A stretch of 64,000 nt of DNA. Origin: JAFKFH01 sp017307375. Its GTDB lineage: Bacteria; Pseudomonadota; Alphaproteobacteria; Ferrovibrionales; Ferrovibrionaceae. Positions 1 to 7,687 of the stretch are shown piece after piece. Position numbers and translations under genes: made by a program. Where the stretch lies: positions 310,001 to 374,000 of the forward strand of contig OZ245874.1 in assembly GCA_965229335.1 (NCBI GenBank). The letters are read 5' to 3'. The notes below the pieces were generated by a model that saw only the letters and a program-made list of their open reading frames with translations, made no database searches and was not told where the DNA came from. Each line of letters opens with the position of its first letter. Position 1 is the first letter of the stretch.

Positions 1-441
1 CAGGACGCGGGTGAGTTTTCTGGTGGTCACCGTGGGAACTCCATGCTGGGGCCGCTTACCTAAACCATATGGGAGTCGAAGAGTAAGGGATTCCTGTAGT
101 GGTGCTTGGGGGGTGGAATCCTGTGGATTAATGCCGCTCCCGATTTTGTCGACTCCCGACGGTTTTATCCCCGTTTTCCCGCCGTGGGAAAACCGTTGCG
201 GATAAACCCGGCGACTCGACCGGTTTACGGCCGTGTGAATCCTGTGGATGACGGGGATAGTCACCGAACCGACTTTTTCCACAGGATTCACAACCAGACG
301 CGCGGACTATCCGCAAGGTGGCGACCGGTCGCACCGGCGACGGCATGACGGGGGCGGAAAAACCGGGGCTTCCGGGCGACTCGGGGTTCATCCCCGTGTT
401 TCCACCTTTTCCACAGGCCCGGGATTTGCTTTAAGCAGGGG
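1..441. other. oriC: putative chromosomal origin of replication (oriC)
   Basis: No convincing gene lies here. At least five sites differ by one base from the DnaA box TTATCCACA: 122-130 (reverse), 197-205 (reverse), 243-251 (reverse), 275-283 and 407-415 (forward). A two-mismatch site lies at 165-173. Two of the boxes sit in a perfect 14-bp inverted repeat (234-247 and 279-292). The next gene is ppsR (RP001/DUF299), the gene that borders oriC opposite hemE in Caulobacter and Rickettsia; hemE would lie outside the window. Box clustering is seen directly; origin function is inferred. I found no CtrA-type TTAA-N7-TTAA site and did not identify the unwinding element. Confidence 0.68.
234..292. 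repeat. 14-bp inverted repeat carrying DnaA-like boxes
   Basis: TGTGAATCCTGTGG at 234-247 is perfectly complementary to 279-292, with a 31-bp spacer. Each arm overlaps a DnaA-like box (243-251 and 275-283). A related half, GAATCCTGTGGAT, occurs again at 117-128. This symmetric arrangement fits a DnaA-binding array within the putative origin. Confidence 0.8.
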
Positions 442-1266
442 ATGACCGCCTTCCACCTCCATCTGGTGTCGGATTCCACCGGCGAGACGCTGAAGGCCGT
501 GGCGCGCGCCGCCATCGTCCAGTTCGCCAATGCTGCCGCCGAGCAGCGCGAGCACAGCTGGGCGCTGGTCCGCACCCCCGGGGTGATGGAACGGGTGATC
601 CAGGCGATCGCCGCGACCCGCGGCATCGTCCTCTACACCGTCGTCGATCCCGAACTGCGCGAGATGCTGGTCGACAGCTGCCGCAAGATCGGCGTGCCCT
701 GTGTCGCCGTGCTCGACCCGGTGATCCAGGCCCTGTCGCTGTTCCTGGGCCAGCAGGCCCAGGGCCTGCCGGGCCGCCAGCACGAGCTCGACGCCGAGTA
801 TTTCAAGCGCATCGACGCGATGAACTACACGCTGGCCCACGATGACGGCCAGGTGCCGGAAGACCTCGATACCGCCGATCTGATCCTGCTGGGCGTCTCG
901 CGCACCTCCAAGACGCCGACCTCGATCTATCTGGCCAATCGCGGGGTCAAGGTCGTCAACATCCCGGTCATCCCGGGCGTCGAACTGCCGCCCCAGCTGT
1001 TCGAGATCCGCAAGCCGCTGGTCGTCGGCCTGACCACCAACCCCGAGCGGCTGATCCAGATCCGGATGAACCGGCTGGCCTCGCTGAACCAGAATTCCGA
1101 GACGTCCTATGTCGACCCCGATGCCGTGCGCGAGGAGATCATCAAGGCGCGGCGTCTCTACAACGACAACGGCTGGCACGTGATCGACGTCTCGCGCCGC
1201 TCGATCGAAGAGACGGCCGCGGCCATCCTCAACCTGCTGTCCCAGCGCCGGACCAACGACCGATGA
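442..1266 (+). CDS. ppsR: pyruvate, phosphate dikinase / PEP synthase regulatory protein (kinase-pyrophosphorylase)
   Basis: This is a 274-residue DUF299/PPSR family protein of the usual length. Members are bifunctional cytosolic enzymes that use ADP to phosphorylate, and Pi to dephosphorylate, a threonine of pyruvate phosphate dikinase or PEP synthase, so switching gluconeogenic flux. Visible hallmarks are SDSTGET near residues 10-16 and the P-loop GVSRTSKT at 151-158. The ATG at 442 directly follows a purine-rich AGCAGGGG. It is the first gene of a translationally coupled chain (ATGA overlap with maf). It is the RP001 orthologue that borders oriC in several alphaproteobacteria. I cannot tell from sequence whether PPDK or PEP synthase is the target. 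Confidence 0.93.
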   Translation: MTAFHLHLVSDSTGETLKAVARAAIVQFANAAAEQREHSWALVRTPGVMERVIQAIAATRGIVLYTVVDPELREMLVDSCRKIGVPCVAVLDPVIQALSLFLGQQAQGLPGRQHELDAEYFKRIDAMNYTLAHDDGQVPEDLDTADLILLGVSRTSKTPTSIYLANRGVKVVNIPVIPGVELPPQLFEIRKPLVVGLTTNPERLIQIRMNRLASLNQNSETSYVDPDAVREEIIKARRLYNDNGWHVIDVSRRSIEETAAAILNLLSQRRTNDR

Positions 1267-1871
1267 ACGAACCGATCCCCCCTGTCGTGCTCGCCTCGGG
1301 CAGCGCGACCCGCGCCACCCTGCTCGAGCGCGCGGGCGTCCCCTTCACCGTCGCGCCGTCGTCGGTCGACGAGTCCGAGATCAAGCTGTCGATGCAGGCC
1401 GACGGTGCCGCCGCCGCCGATTGCGCCGAGGCGCTGGCCGAGCTGAAGGCGCTGAAGCGGTCCTACAATGCGCCGGGCGCGCTGGTGATCGGGGCCGACC
1501 AGATGCTGTCCTGCGACGGCCGCTGGTTCGACAAGCCGGGCGACCGCGCCGCCGCACGCGAACAGTTGCTGGCCCTGGCCGGGCGCCAGCACCTGCTGGA
1601 CAGCGCCGTCGTCGTCGCCAAGGACGGGTCGGCGATCTGGCGCCATCGCGAGGTGGCGCGGCTGACCATGCGCCCGTTCGACGGGGCCTTCGTCGACCGC
1701 TATCTCGACCAGGCGGGCGCGGCGGTGACGACCTCGGTCGGCGGCTACCAGATCGAAGGGCTCGGCGCGCAGCTGTTCTCGCGCATCGCCGGCGATTATT
1801 TCTGCATCCTCGGCCTGCCGCTGCTGCCGCTGCTCGAACTGTTGCGCAACCACAGGGTTCTCGACCGATGA
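1263..1871 (+). CDS. maf: Maf family nucleoside triphosphate pyrophosphatase
   Basis: This 202-residue Maf/Ham1-fold protein hydrolyses non-canonical or specific nucleoside triphosphates to monophosphates and PPi, and has been tied to septum formation. The N-terminal VLASGSATRATLL matches the family SxSxxR phosphate-binding signature. GADQM near residue 79 supplies the catalytic Asp, and GGYQIEGLG near 161 is the conserved C-terminal loop. It overlaps ppsR by 4 bp (ATGA) and aroE by 4 bp, so the chain is translationally coupled. The sequence does not settle whether it is the dTTP/UTP or the 7-methyl-GTP subfamily, so the general symbol is used. Confidence 0.92.
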   Translation: MNEPIPPVVLASGSATRATLLERAGVPFTVAPSSVDESEIKLSMQADGAAAADCAEALAELKALKRSYNAPGALVIGADQMLSCDGRWFDKPGDRAAAREQLLALAGRQHLLDSAVVVAKDGSAIWRHREVARLTMRPFDGAFVDRYLDQAGAAVTTSVGGYQIEGLGAQLFSRIAGDYFCILGLPLLPLLELLRNHRVLDR

Positions 1872-2689
1872 GCGGCATGCTCCAGGCCGGCGTGATCGGC
1901 TGGCCGATCGGCCATTCGCGGTCGCCGAAACTGCATGGCCACTGGCTGAAGACCTACGGCATCGCCGGACGCTACGATGCCGTGGCGGTCGAACCCGAGG
2001 CCCTGTCAGGCTTCATCCGGCGTCTGGCCGATAGGGGCTGGCGCGGCTGCAACGTGACCATCCCGCACAAGGAAGCGGTGTTCGGCCTGGTCGACCGGGT
2101 GTCCGACACCGCCCGGCGGATCGGCGCGATCAACACCGTGATCGTCGAGGATGACGGCCGGCTCCACGGCCACAATACCGATGCCTACGGCTTCATCGAG
2201 AATCTCAGGCAATCGCTGCCCGGTTTCGATTTCGCCGCGGGACCGGCGCTGGTGCTGGGTGCCGGCGGGGCCGGCCGCGCGGTCGTCGCCGCGCTGCAGG
2301 ATGCCGGCGTGCCCGAGATCCGGCTGGCCAACAGGAATCGAGGCCGTGCCGAGGCGCTGGCCGCCGCCCTGCCCGACCGGGTCACCGTCGTCGACTGGGC
2401 GGGCGGCGACCTCGGCGGGATCAACCTGCTGGTCAATGCCACGTCGCTCGGCATGGCCGGCCAGCCGCCGCTCGACATCGCGCTCGACCGGCTACCGGTC
2501 ATCGCGCTGGTGACCGACCTCGTCTATGTCCCGCTGGAAACGCCGCTGCTGGCTGCCGCGCGTGGCCGCGGCAACCCGGCGGTCGACGGGCTGGGCATGC
2601 TGCTGCACCAGGCGCGGCCCGGCTTTGCCGCCTGGTTCGGGCGCGAGCCCGAGGTGACCGACGCGCTGCGCGCCGCGGTGCTGGCATGA
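1868..2689 (+). CDS. aroE: shikimate dehydrogenase (NADP+)
   Basis: This 273-residue enzyme reduces 3-dehydroshikimate to shikimate with NADPH in aromatic amino acid synthesis. The catalytic Lys is in NVTIPHK (about residue 68) and the catalytic Asp in NTDAYG (about 105). The cofactor site GAGGAGRA and the phosphate-binding NRNRGRAEAL follow. The reading frame stays open upstream inside maf, but the protein clearly begins at MSGMLQAGVIGWPIGHS, and the ATG at 1868 overlaps the maf stop as ATGA. It is followed by a further ATGA overlap with coaE. The maf-aroE-coaE-dnaQ order is a standard alphaproteobacterial arrangement. Confidence 0.96.
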   Translation: MSGMLQAGVIGWPIGHSRSPKLHGHWLKTYGIAGRYDAVAVEPEALSGFIRRLADRGWRGCNVTIPHKEAVFGLVDRVSDTARRIGAINTVIVEDDGRLHGHNTDAYGFIENLRQSLPGFDFAAGPALVLGAGGAGRAVVAALQDAGVPEIRLANRNRGRAEALAAALPDRVTVVDWAGGDLGGINLLVNATSLGMAGQPPLDIALDRLPVIALVTDLVYVPLETPLLAAARGRGNPAVDGLGMLLHQARPGFAAWFGREPEVTDALRAAVLA

Positions 2690-3273
2690 GGATCGTGGGC
2701 CTCACCGGCTCGATCGGGATGGGCAAGTCGACGGTCGCCGCGATGCTGCGCGATCTCGGCGTGCCGGTCTTCGATGCCGACGCGACGGTCCATGAGCTCT
2801 ATGCCAAGGGCGGGGCCGGCGCCGCGGCGATCGCCGCGGTCTGGCCGGATGCCGTGATCGACGGCGCGGTCGACCGCGCCAGGCTGTCGGCCCATCTGAT
2901 GGGCAACCCGGACGGTTTCGCCCGCCTCAATGCGATCGTGCATCCGCTGGTGCGCGAGCGGGAGATCGCCGTGCGCGCCGCGGCCGAGGCCGCGGGGGCC
3001 GGATTGTTCGTCGTCGACGTGCCGCTGCTGTTCGAGACCGGCGGCCGCGATCGGTTCGACACGGTGCTGGTGGTCTCGGCCCCGGCCGACATCCAGCGCG
3101 CCCGCGTGCTGGCCCGGCCCGGCATGACGCCGGAAAAATTTGCGATGATCCTGGCCAAGCAGGTGCCCGATGCGGAAAAGCGCGCCGGGGCCGACCATGT
3201 CATCGATACCGGGGTCGGTCTCGACGAGACGCGGGCCCAGGTGACACGATTGGTGGAGGAATTGTCGCAGTGA
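2686..3273 (+). CDS. coaE: dephospho-CoA kinase
   Basis: This 195-residue kinase phosphorylates the 3'-hydroxyl of dephospho-CoA, the last step of coenzyme A synthesis. The P-loop GLTGSIGMGKST is at residues 5-16. It is followed by the family FDADATVHELY motif around 27-37 and VDVPLLFETG around 109-118, which belongs to the CoA-domain/lid region. The length is normal. It starts at an ATG overlapping the aroE stop by 4 bp, and its own TGA overlaps the GTG start of dnaQ. Confidence 0.95.
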   Translation: MRIVGLTGSIGMGKSTVAAMLRDLGVPVFDADATVHELYAKGGAGAAAIAAVWPDAVIDGAVDRARLSAHLMGNPDGFARLNAIVHPLVREREIAVRAAAEAAGAGLFVVDVPLLFETGGRDRFDTVLVVSAPADIQRARVLARPGMTPEKFAMILAKQVPDAEKRAGADHVIDTGVGLDETRAQVTRLVEELSQ

Positions 3274-3956
3274 TCCGGGAAATCATCCTCGATACCGAAA
3301 CCACCGGCCTGTCGCCGCGCGATGGCGACCGCCTGGTCGAAATCGGCTGCCTCGAACTGATCAACCACATCCCGACCGGGCGGCAGTACCACCAGTACAT
3401 CAACCCCGAGCGCGAGGTGCCGGAGGAAGCGGTCAGGGTCCACGGCCTGACCTGGGAGCGGCTGAAACCCGAGCCGGTCTTCGCCCAGGTCGCCGATGCC
3501 TTCCTCGAGTTCGTCCAGGATTCGCCGCTGGTGATCCACAACGCCAGCTTCGACATGGGGTTCATCAACCACGAGCTCGGCCTGCTCGGCAAGGCGCCGA
3601 TCCCGATGGCACGCGCCGTCGACACCGTGCAGATCGCCCGCCGCAAGTTCCCGGGCGCGCCCGCCTCGCTCGATGCGCTCTGCCGCCGCTTCGGCGTCGA
3701 CAATTCCGGCCGCACCTTCCACGGCGCCCTGCTCGATGCGAGCCTGCTGGCCGACGTCTATATCGAGCTGCTGGGTGGCCGCCAGGTCGGCCTGTCGTTC
3801 GATCGCACCACGGTCAGCCTCGGCGGCGTTACCGTGACGACCGAAACCCTGACGGTGCGCGAAGCCCGCCCGCATGCGCCGACCGAAGACGAGCTCGCGG
3901 CGCATGCCGCGTTCATCGCCAAGATGAAGACCCCGGCGATCTGGCTGCAGGAATGA
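3270..3956 (+). CDS. dnaQ: DNA polymerase III epsilon subunit (3'-5' proofreading exonuclease)
   Basis: This 228-residue DEDDh exonuclease proofreads for the replicative polymerase. Exo I is LDTETTGL (residues 7-14), Exo II NASFDMGF (about 91-98) and Exo III HGALLDA (about 151-157) with the catalytic His. The C-terminal tail (about 185-228) should carry the polymerase-binding segment. The start is GTG at 3270, overlapping the coaE stop as GTGA. The last bases run into the A-tract of the opposing secB terminator. Its place close to the putative origin is conserved in alphaproteobacteria. Confidence 0.95.
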   Translation: MIREIILDTETTGLSPRDGDRLVEIGCLELINHIPTGRQYHQYINPEREVPEEAVRVHGLTWERLKPEPVFAQVADAFLEFVQDSPLVIHNASFDMGFINHELGLLGKAPIPMARAVDTVQIARRKFPGAPASLDALCRRFGVDNSGRTFHGALLDASLLADVYIELLGGRQVGLSFDRTTVSLGGVTVTTETLTVREARPHAPTEDELAAHAAFIAKMKTPAIWLQE

Positions 3957-3983
3957 AAAAAGGGGCGCCGGTCGGGCGCCCCT
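3956..3983 (-). terminator. rho-independent terminator of secB
   Basis: A 9-bp perfect stem (3961-3969 with 3975-3983) and a 5-base loop are followed, reading on the minus strand, by a run of U residues from the A-tract at 3956-3961. It ends the secB transcript and touches the dnaQ stop codon. On the plus strand it lacks a U-tract, so it is mainly one-directional. Confidence 0.85.
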
Positions 3984-4009
3984 CGACGTCTTGCGGCTGA
4001 GCGACCGTC

Positions 4010-4501
4010 TTACGCGGTGCCCTGCGCCTGCATTTCCTGGGCACGGGCCAGGTTGCGGGCATAAAGCTCGGAGAAATCGATCGGGCGCAGCAGGACCGGC
4101 GGGTAGCCGCCCTGGGTGGTCAGGGTCGAGACGATCTGGCGCGCGAACGGGAACAGCAGGCGCGGGCATTCGATCAGGCAGATCGGGTGCCAGTTCTCTT
4201 CCGGGATGTTGATCAGCTGGAACAGCCCGGCATAGGTCAGGTCGACGACGAAGAACACGGTTTCGCCGGACTGGGCCTTGACCGACAGGCGGAAGGCGAC
4301 CTCGAAGACGTTTTCGCCCATGCGCTGGACCTCGACGTCGAATTCGACGTTCATGTCCGGCTCGCCCGAGGTCTGCGCCAGCGACTGCGGCGCGTTCGGG
4401 TTCTCGAACGAGAGGTCCTTGACGTACTGCGTCAGGCAGTTGAGGGCGGGCGCCTGCTCCTGGTCACCCTGGTTGGCCGCGTCGGTACGGGCGTCGCTCA
4501 T
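4010..4501 (-). CDS. secB: protein-export chaperone SecB
   Basis: This 163-residue tetrameric chaperone keeps preproteins unfolded and delivers them to SecA. The segment from about residue 21 (NCLTQYVKDLSFENPNAP) is the characteristic SecB N-terminal strand and peptide-binding region. LIECPRLLFPFAR and GGYPPVLLRPIDF further on are also diagnostic. The frame remains open upstream, but homology begins at the ATG at 4501. It converges on dnaQ, ends in a clear terminator, and is divergent from timA across a 199-bp spacer that must hold both promoters. Confidence 0.96.
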   Translation of the reverse strand: MSDARTDAANQGDQEQAPALNCLTQYVKDLSFENPNAPQSLAQTSGEPDMNVEFDVEVQRMGENVFEVAFRLSVKAQSGETVFFVVDLTYAGLFQLINIPEENWHPICLIECPRLLFPFARQIVSTLTTQGGYPPVLLRPIDFSELYARNLARAQEMQAQGTA

Positions 4502-4700
4502 CAAGTCGCTCCTGGTTGCACGCGGCAGGCTCGTAGCACGGCGCCGGATCGGCTTCAACCGCTTCCCGAGCGGCGTTTTTACCCTTAAACTGACTTGCCG
4601 CGGTGCGTCCGGATACTTAACTCCAAGGGACAGTGCCGCAGGCCCCTCGGGACGCCGAGGTTTGGTGGCGAAACCGGGGCGCGACATAAGGCTGATACAG

Positions 4701-5387
4701 ATGGGTGACTTCCAGTTCCTCGACATCATTCTGCTGGCATTGGTGGCAGGGTTCATCCTGCTGCGCCTGCGCAGCGTCCTGGGAACCCGTACCGGCCACG
4801 AGAAACCCCGCGAGGCCTGGCGGCCCGGCCCGCGCGATCCCAAGGCCCCGCCCCAGCCCGACGGCGCCAAGATCATCCCGATGCCCGACCGGCAGATCCC
4901 GGCGCGCGACCAGTTGGCCCCGATTCCGCCCGGCCCGGCCCAGGCCGGCCTCGGCCGCATCCAGCAGGCCGATCGCAGCTTCGATCCCGCCGAATTCCTG
5001 TCGGGTGCCAAGGGCGCCTATGAAATGATAGTCGGCGCCTTTGCCGCCGGCGATGTCCAGACCCTGCGCCAGCTGTTGTCGCGCGACGTGTTCGGCGATT
5101 TCGAGGCCGCCATCAAGCAGCGCAAGGCCGACGGCCTGACCCAGGAAACCACCCTGGTCGGGATCGACGAGGCCGAGATCGCCGATGCCGACCTGAAGGG
5201 GTCGGTCGCCGAGGTCACCATCCGCTTCGTCAGCCAGCTGGTCAACGCCACCCGCAACGCCGCCGGTGCGGTCGTCGCCGGCGACCCGGCCCGGGTCGAC
5301 AAGGTGACCGACATCTGGACCTTCGCGCGCGATACCACGTCGCGGGATCCGAACTGGACGCTGATCGCCACGTCGTCGCCGACTTGA
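4701..5387 (+). CDS. timA: Tim44/TimA-like inner-membrane protein
   Basis: This is a 228-residue protein with one N-terminal membrane segment (MGDFQFLDIILLALVAGFIL, residues 1-20). A proline-rich linker follows (about 35-90), then a C-terminal Tim44-like domain (about 95-228). It matches the alphaproteobacterial TimA family, the bacterial relatives of mitochondrial Tim44. Their role is envelope-associated and not well settled. The ATG at 4701 is chosen because the membrane segment begins there; upstream codons look non-coding. The secB / timA-mltA arrangement is conserved in the class. Its TGA overlaps the putative TTG start of mltA. Confidence 0.85.
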   Translation: MGDFQFLDIILLALVAGFILLRLRSVLGTRTGHEKPREAWRPGPRDPKAPPQPDGAKIIPMPDRQIPARDQLAPIPPGPAQAGLGRIQQADRSFDPAEFLSGAKGAYEMIVGAFAAGDVQTLRQLLSRDVFGDFEAAIKQRKADGLTQETTLVGIDEAEIADADLKGSVAEVTIRFVSQLVNATRNAAGAVVAGDPARVDKVTDIWTFARDTTSRDPNWTLIATSSPT

Positions 5388-6583
5388 CGGTGCGGCCTGG
5401 CCTGGCGGCGCTGGCCGGGCTTGCCCTCGGCCTTGCCGCCTGCACCCCGCCCAAACCGCCCGAGGCGGTGCCCGACCGGCTGGTGCTGACGGCGGCCGAC
5501 TATCGCGATCTGGCCGGCTGGGGCGACGACGACCAGGCCGCCGCCCTGCCCGCCCTGCGCCGGTCCTGCAACCGCATCGGCAATCTCGCGCCCGATCGCC
5601 AATTCGGGCCCGATCCCCGCTTCGGCACCGCCGCGGCCTGGAAGGCACCCTGCGCCGCGGTGATGGCGTTGCCGCCCGGCGACGCCACGGCGGCGCGGAA
5701 CACGCTGGTGCAGTGGTTCCGCCCGGTCGCGGCGACCAACAACGCCAAGGCGGAGGGCCTGTTCACCGGTTATTACGAGCCCAGCCTGAAGGCCGCGCGC
5801 CAGCGCGACGCTACCTATACCGTGCCGATCATGAAGCGGCCGCCCGATCTGGTGATGGTCGAACTGGGCGATTTCCGTGATGCGCTGAAGGGCCAGCGCC
5901 TGGCCGGGCGGGTCGAGAACGGCCGGCTGCGCCCCTATGAAGACCGGGCCCGGATCGAGGCCGGCGCGCTGGCCGGCCGCAATCTCGAACTCTACTGGGC
6001 GGCCGATCCGGTCGACGTCTTCTTCCTGCAGATCCAGGGTTCGGGGCGGCTCGAGCTGCCGGACGGGCAGATCGCCCGGGTCGGCTACGATGCCCAGAAC
6101 GGCCATCCCTATGTGGCGATCGGCAAGGTGCTGGTCGACGAGGGCAAGATGGACCGCGCCGACGTCACGATGCAGTCGCTGCGCGCCTGGATGCAGGCCC
6201 ACCCGGCCGAGGCGCCGGGGCTGATGCGACAGAACCCGTCTTATGTCTTCTTTCGCGAACTGAAGGGCGACGGGCCGCTGGGGGGCGAGGGCCTGGCCCT
6301 GACGCCGGGCCGCTCGCTGGCCATCGACCGCAGCCTCGTTGCCTACGGCCTGCCGGTCTGGCTCGACACCACCCGGCCCGACACCGACCCGGCCAAGCCC
6401 GCCGTGCCGTTCCGCCGGCTGATGGTGGCGCAGGATACCGGCGGGGCGATCAAGGGTCCGGTCCGCGGCGACGTGTTCTGGGGCCCCGGCCCCGAGGCGG
6501 CCGAGATCGCCGGGCGCATGAAACAGTCCGGCCGCTGGTGGTTCCTGCTGCCGGCCGAGGTCGCCGGGGCGTTGAAGCCGTGA
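5384..6583 (+). CDS. mltA: membrane-bound lytic murein transglycosylase A (lipoprotein)
   Basis: This protein of about 399 residues (GH102) cleaves peptidoglycan glycan strands to 1,6-anhydro-muropeptides. The N-terminus has a lipoprotein signal with lipobox LAAC (Cys about residue 20). The MltA domain spans roughly 90-290, including GLFTGYYEP and VFFLQIQGSGR. The C-terminal 3D domain contains AQDTGGAIKGPVRGD, with the catalytic Asp expected here. The start is either TTG at 5384 (TTGA overlap with timA) or GTG at 5390; both leave the signal peptide intact. Products would feed the AmpG permease encoded at 28.7-30.1 kb. Confidence 0.92.
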   Translation: MTVRPGLAALAGLALGLAACTPPKPPEAVPDRLVLTAADYRDLAGWGDDDQAAALPALRRSCNRIGNLAPDRQFGPDPRFGTAAAWKAPCAAVMALPPGDATAARNTLVQWFRPVAATNNAKAEGLFTGYYEPSLKAARQRDATYTVPIMKRPPDLVMVELGDFRDALKGQRLAGRVENGRLRPYEDRARIEAGALAGRNLELYWAADPVDVFFLQIQGSGRLELPDGQIARVGYDAQNGHPYVAIGKVLVDEGKMDRADVTMQSLRAWMQAHPAEAPGLMRQNPSYVFFRELKGDGPLGGEGLALTPGRSLAIDRSLVAYGLPVWLDTTRPDTDPAKPAVPFRRLMVAQDTGGAIKGPVRGDVFWGPGPEAAEIAGRMKQSGRWWFLLPAEVAGALKP

Positions 6584-6666
6584 CAATGTTGCGCTGCGGG
6601 AACTGAGCCCCGCGCGCCGAAGTTCGATCGCTGCCCGATCCGGTTACCCCAAGGAGGCAGCAAGAC

Positions 6667-6879
6667 ATGTCCGGCGCGCCCGACCTTCGTCCCCCCGCCG
6701 ACCCGGCCTGGGTCGATATCAACCAGCCCGACGACGTGCGCTACTGGTGCCATCTGTGGCACGTCTCGCCCGAACAGCTCGAAGCTGCCGTCCGCGATTC
6801 CAGCGTCATGGTGTCCGATGTCGCCCGCCTGCTGGAGCGGCCCGGTCGCACCGTCCACCCGGTTGCCAGCCACACCTGA
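6667..6879 (+). CDS. DUF3606 domain small protein
   Basis: This 70-residue protein has a strong Shine-Dalgarno (AAGGAGG at 6651-6657). The segment WVDINQPDDVRYWCHLWHVS followed by PEQLEAAV is the DUF3606 signature, usually seen in small proteins of unknown function. It lies 44 bp before lutA and may be cotranscribed, though no functional tie is known. The family assignment is fairly secure; no role should be inferred. Confidence 0.8.
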   Translation: MSGAPDLRPPADPAWVDINQPDDVRYWCHLWHVSPEQLEAAVRDSSVMVSDVARLLERPGRTVHPVASHT

Positions 6880-6922
6880 AGAGTTCCTAACGCCCGGGGT
6901 CGCGGCGTATAGTGCCGCGGCC

Positions 6923-7681
6923 ATGACCCAGAACCCTCGCGTCGCCCTCTTCGTCACCTGCCTCGTCGACCTGCATCGGCCGAGCGTCGGCTTTGCCGCG
7001 GTCAAGCTGATCGAGCAGGCCGGCGCCGAGGTCTTCGCGCCCGCCGCCCAGACCTGCTGCGGCCAGCCGGCCTACAACAGCGGCGACCGCAAGGACGCGA
7101 TCGCCATCGCCCGCCAGGTCATCGAAACCTTCGAGGATGCGCCCTATGTCGTGGCGCCGTCCGGCTCCTGCGCCGGCATGATCAGGCATCACTACCCCGC
7201 CCTGTTCGCCGGCGACCCCGCCTGGAAGGCGCGGGCCGACCGGCTGGCCGCGAAGACCTATGAGCTCGTCTCCTTCCTGACCGACGTGATGGGGGTCGAG
7301 CGCGTCGCCGCCGCGCTGCCAGCGCGGGCGACCTACCACGATTCCTGCTCGGGCCTGCGCGAGCTCGGGATCAAGGAACAGCCGCGCAAGCTGCTGGCCA
7401 CGGTCGACGGGCTCGATCTCGTCGAATTGCCCGGTGCCGAGACCTGCTGCGGCTTCGGCGGCACGTTCTGCGTCAAATACCCGGAAGTCTCGGTCGAGAT
7501 GGTCCAGCGCAAGGCCGACGACGTCGCCGCCACCGGGGCGGACCTGCTGCTGGCCGGGGACCTCGGCTGTCTTCTCAACATGGCCGGCAAGCTCAGCCGC
7601 GACGGCCGCGCCATCGCGGTGCGCCATGTCGCGGAAGTCCTGGCCGGCGTCACCGACACCCCGGCGATGGGCAAGGATTGA
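6923..7681 (+). CDS. lutA: L-lactate utilization protein LutA (LldE), cysteine-rich CCG subunit
   Basis: This 252-residue subunit of the LutABC iron-sulfur L-lactate oxidase complex is related to glycolate oxidase GlcF and heterodisulfide reductase HdrB. Two CCG-type cysteine motifs are visible: AQTCCGQPAYNSGD near residues 43-56 and AETCCGFGGTFC near 171-182. YHDSCSGLRELG lies before the second. The ATG at 6923 is preferred over upstream in-frame ATGs inside the DUF3606 gene because homology starts at RVALFVTCLVD. It is followed after 6 bp by lutB. Confidence 0.93.
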   Translation: MTQNPRVALFVTCLVDLHRPSVGFAAVKLIEQAGAEVFAPAAQTCCGQPAYNSGDRKDAIAIARQVIETFEDAPYVVAPSGSCAGMIRHHYPALFAGDPAWKARADRLAAKTYELVSFLTDVMGVERVAAALPARATYHDSCSGLRELGIKEQPRKLLATVDGLDLVELPGAETCCGFGGTFCVKYPEVSVEMVQRKADDVAATGADLLLAGDLGCLLNMAGKLSRDGRAIAVRHVAEVLAGVTDTPAMGKD

Positions 7682-7687
7682 GCCGCG

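Noticed and set aside
1868..2689. Longer aroE start at 1421
   Set aside because: The extra part lies inside maf in another frame and has shadow composition; aroE homology and an ATGA overlap place the start at 1868.
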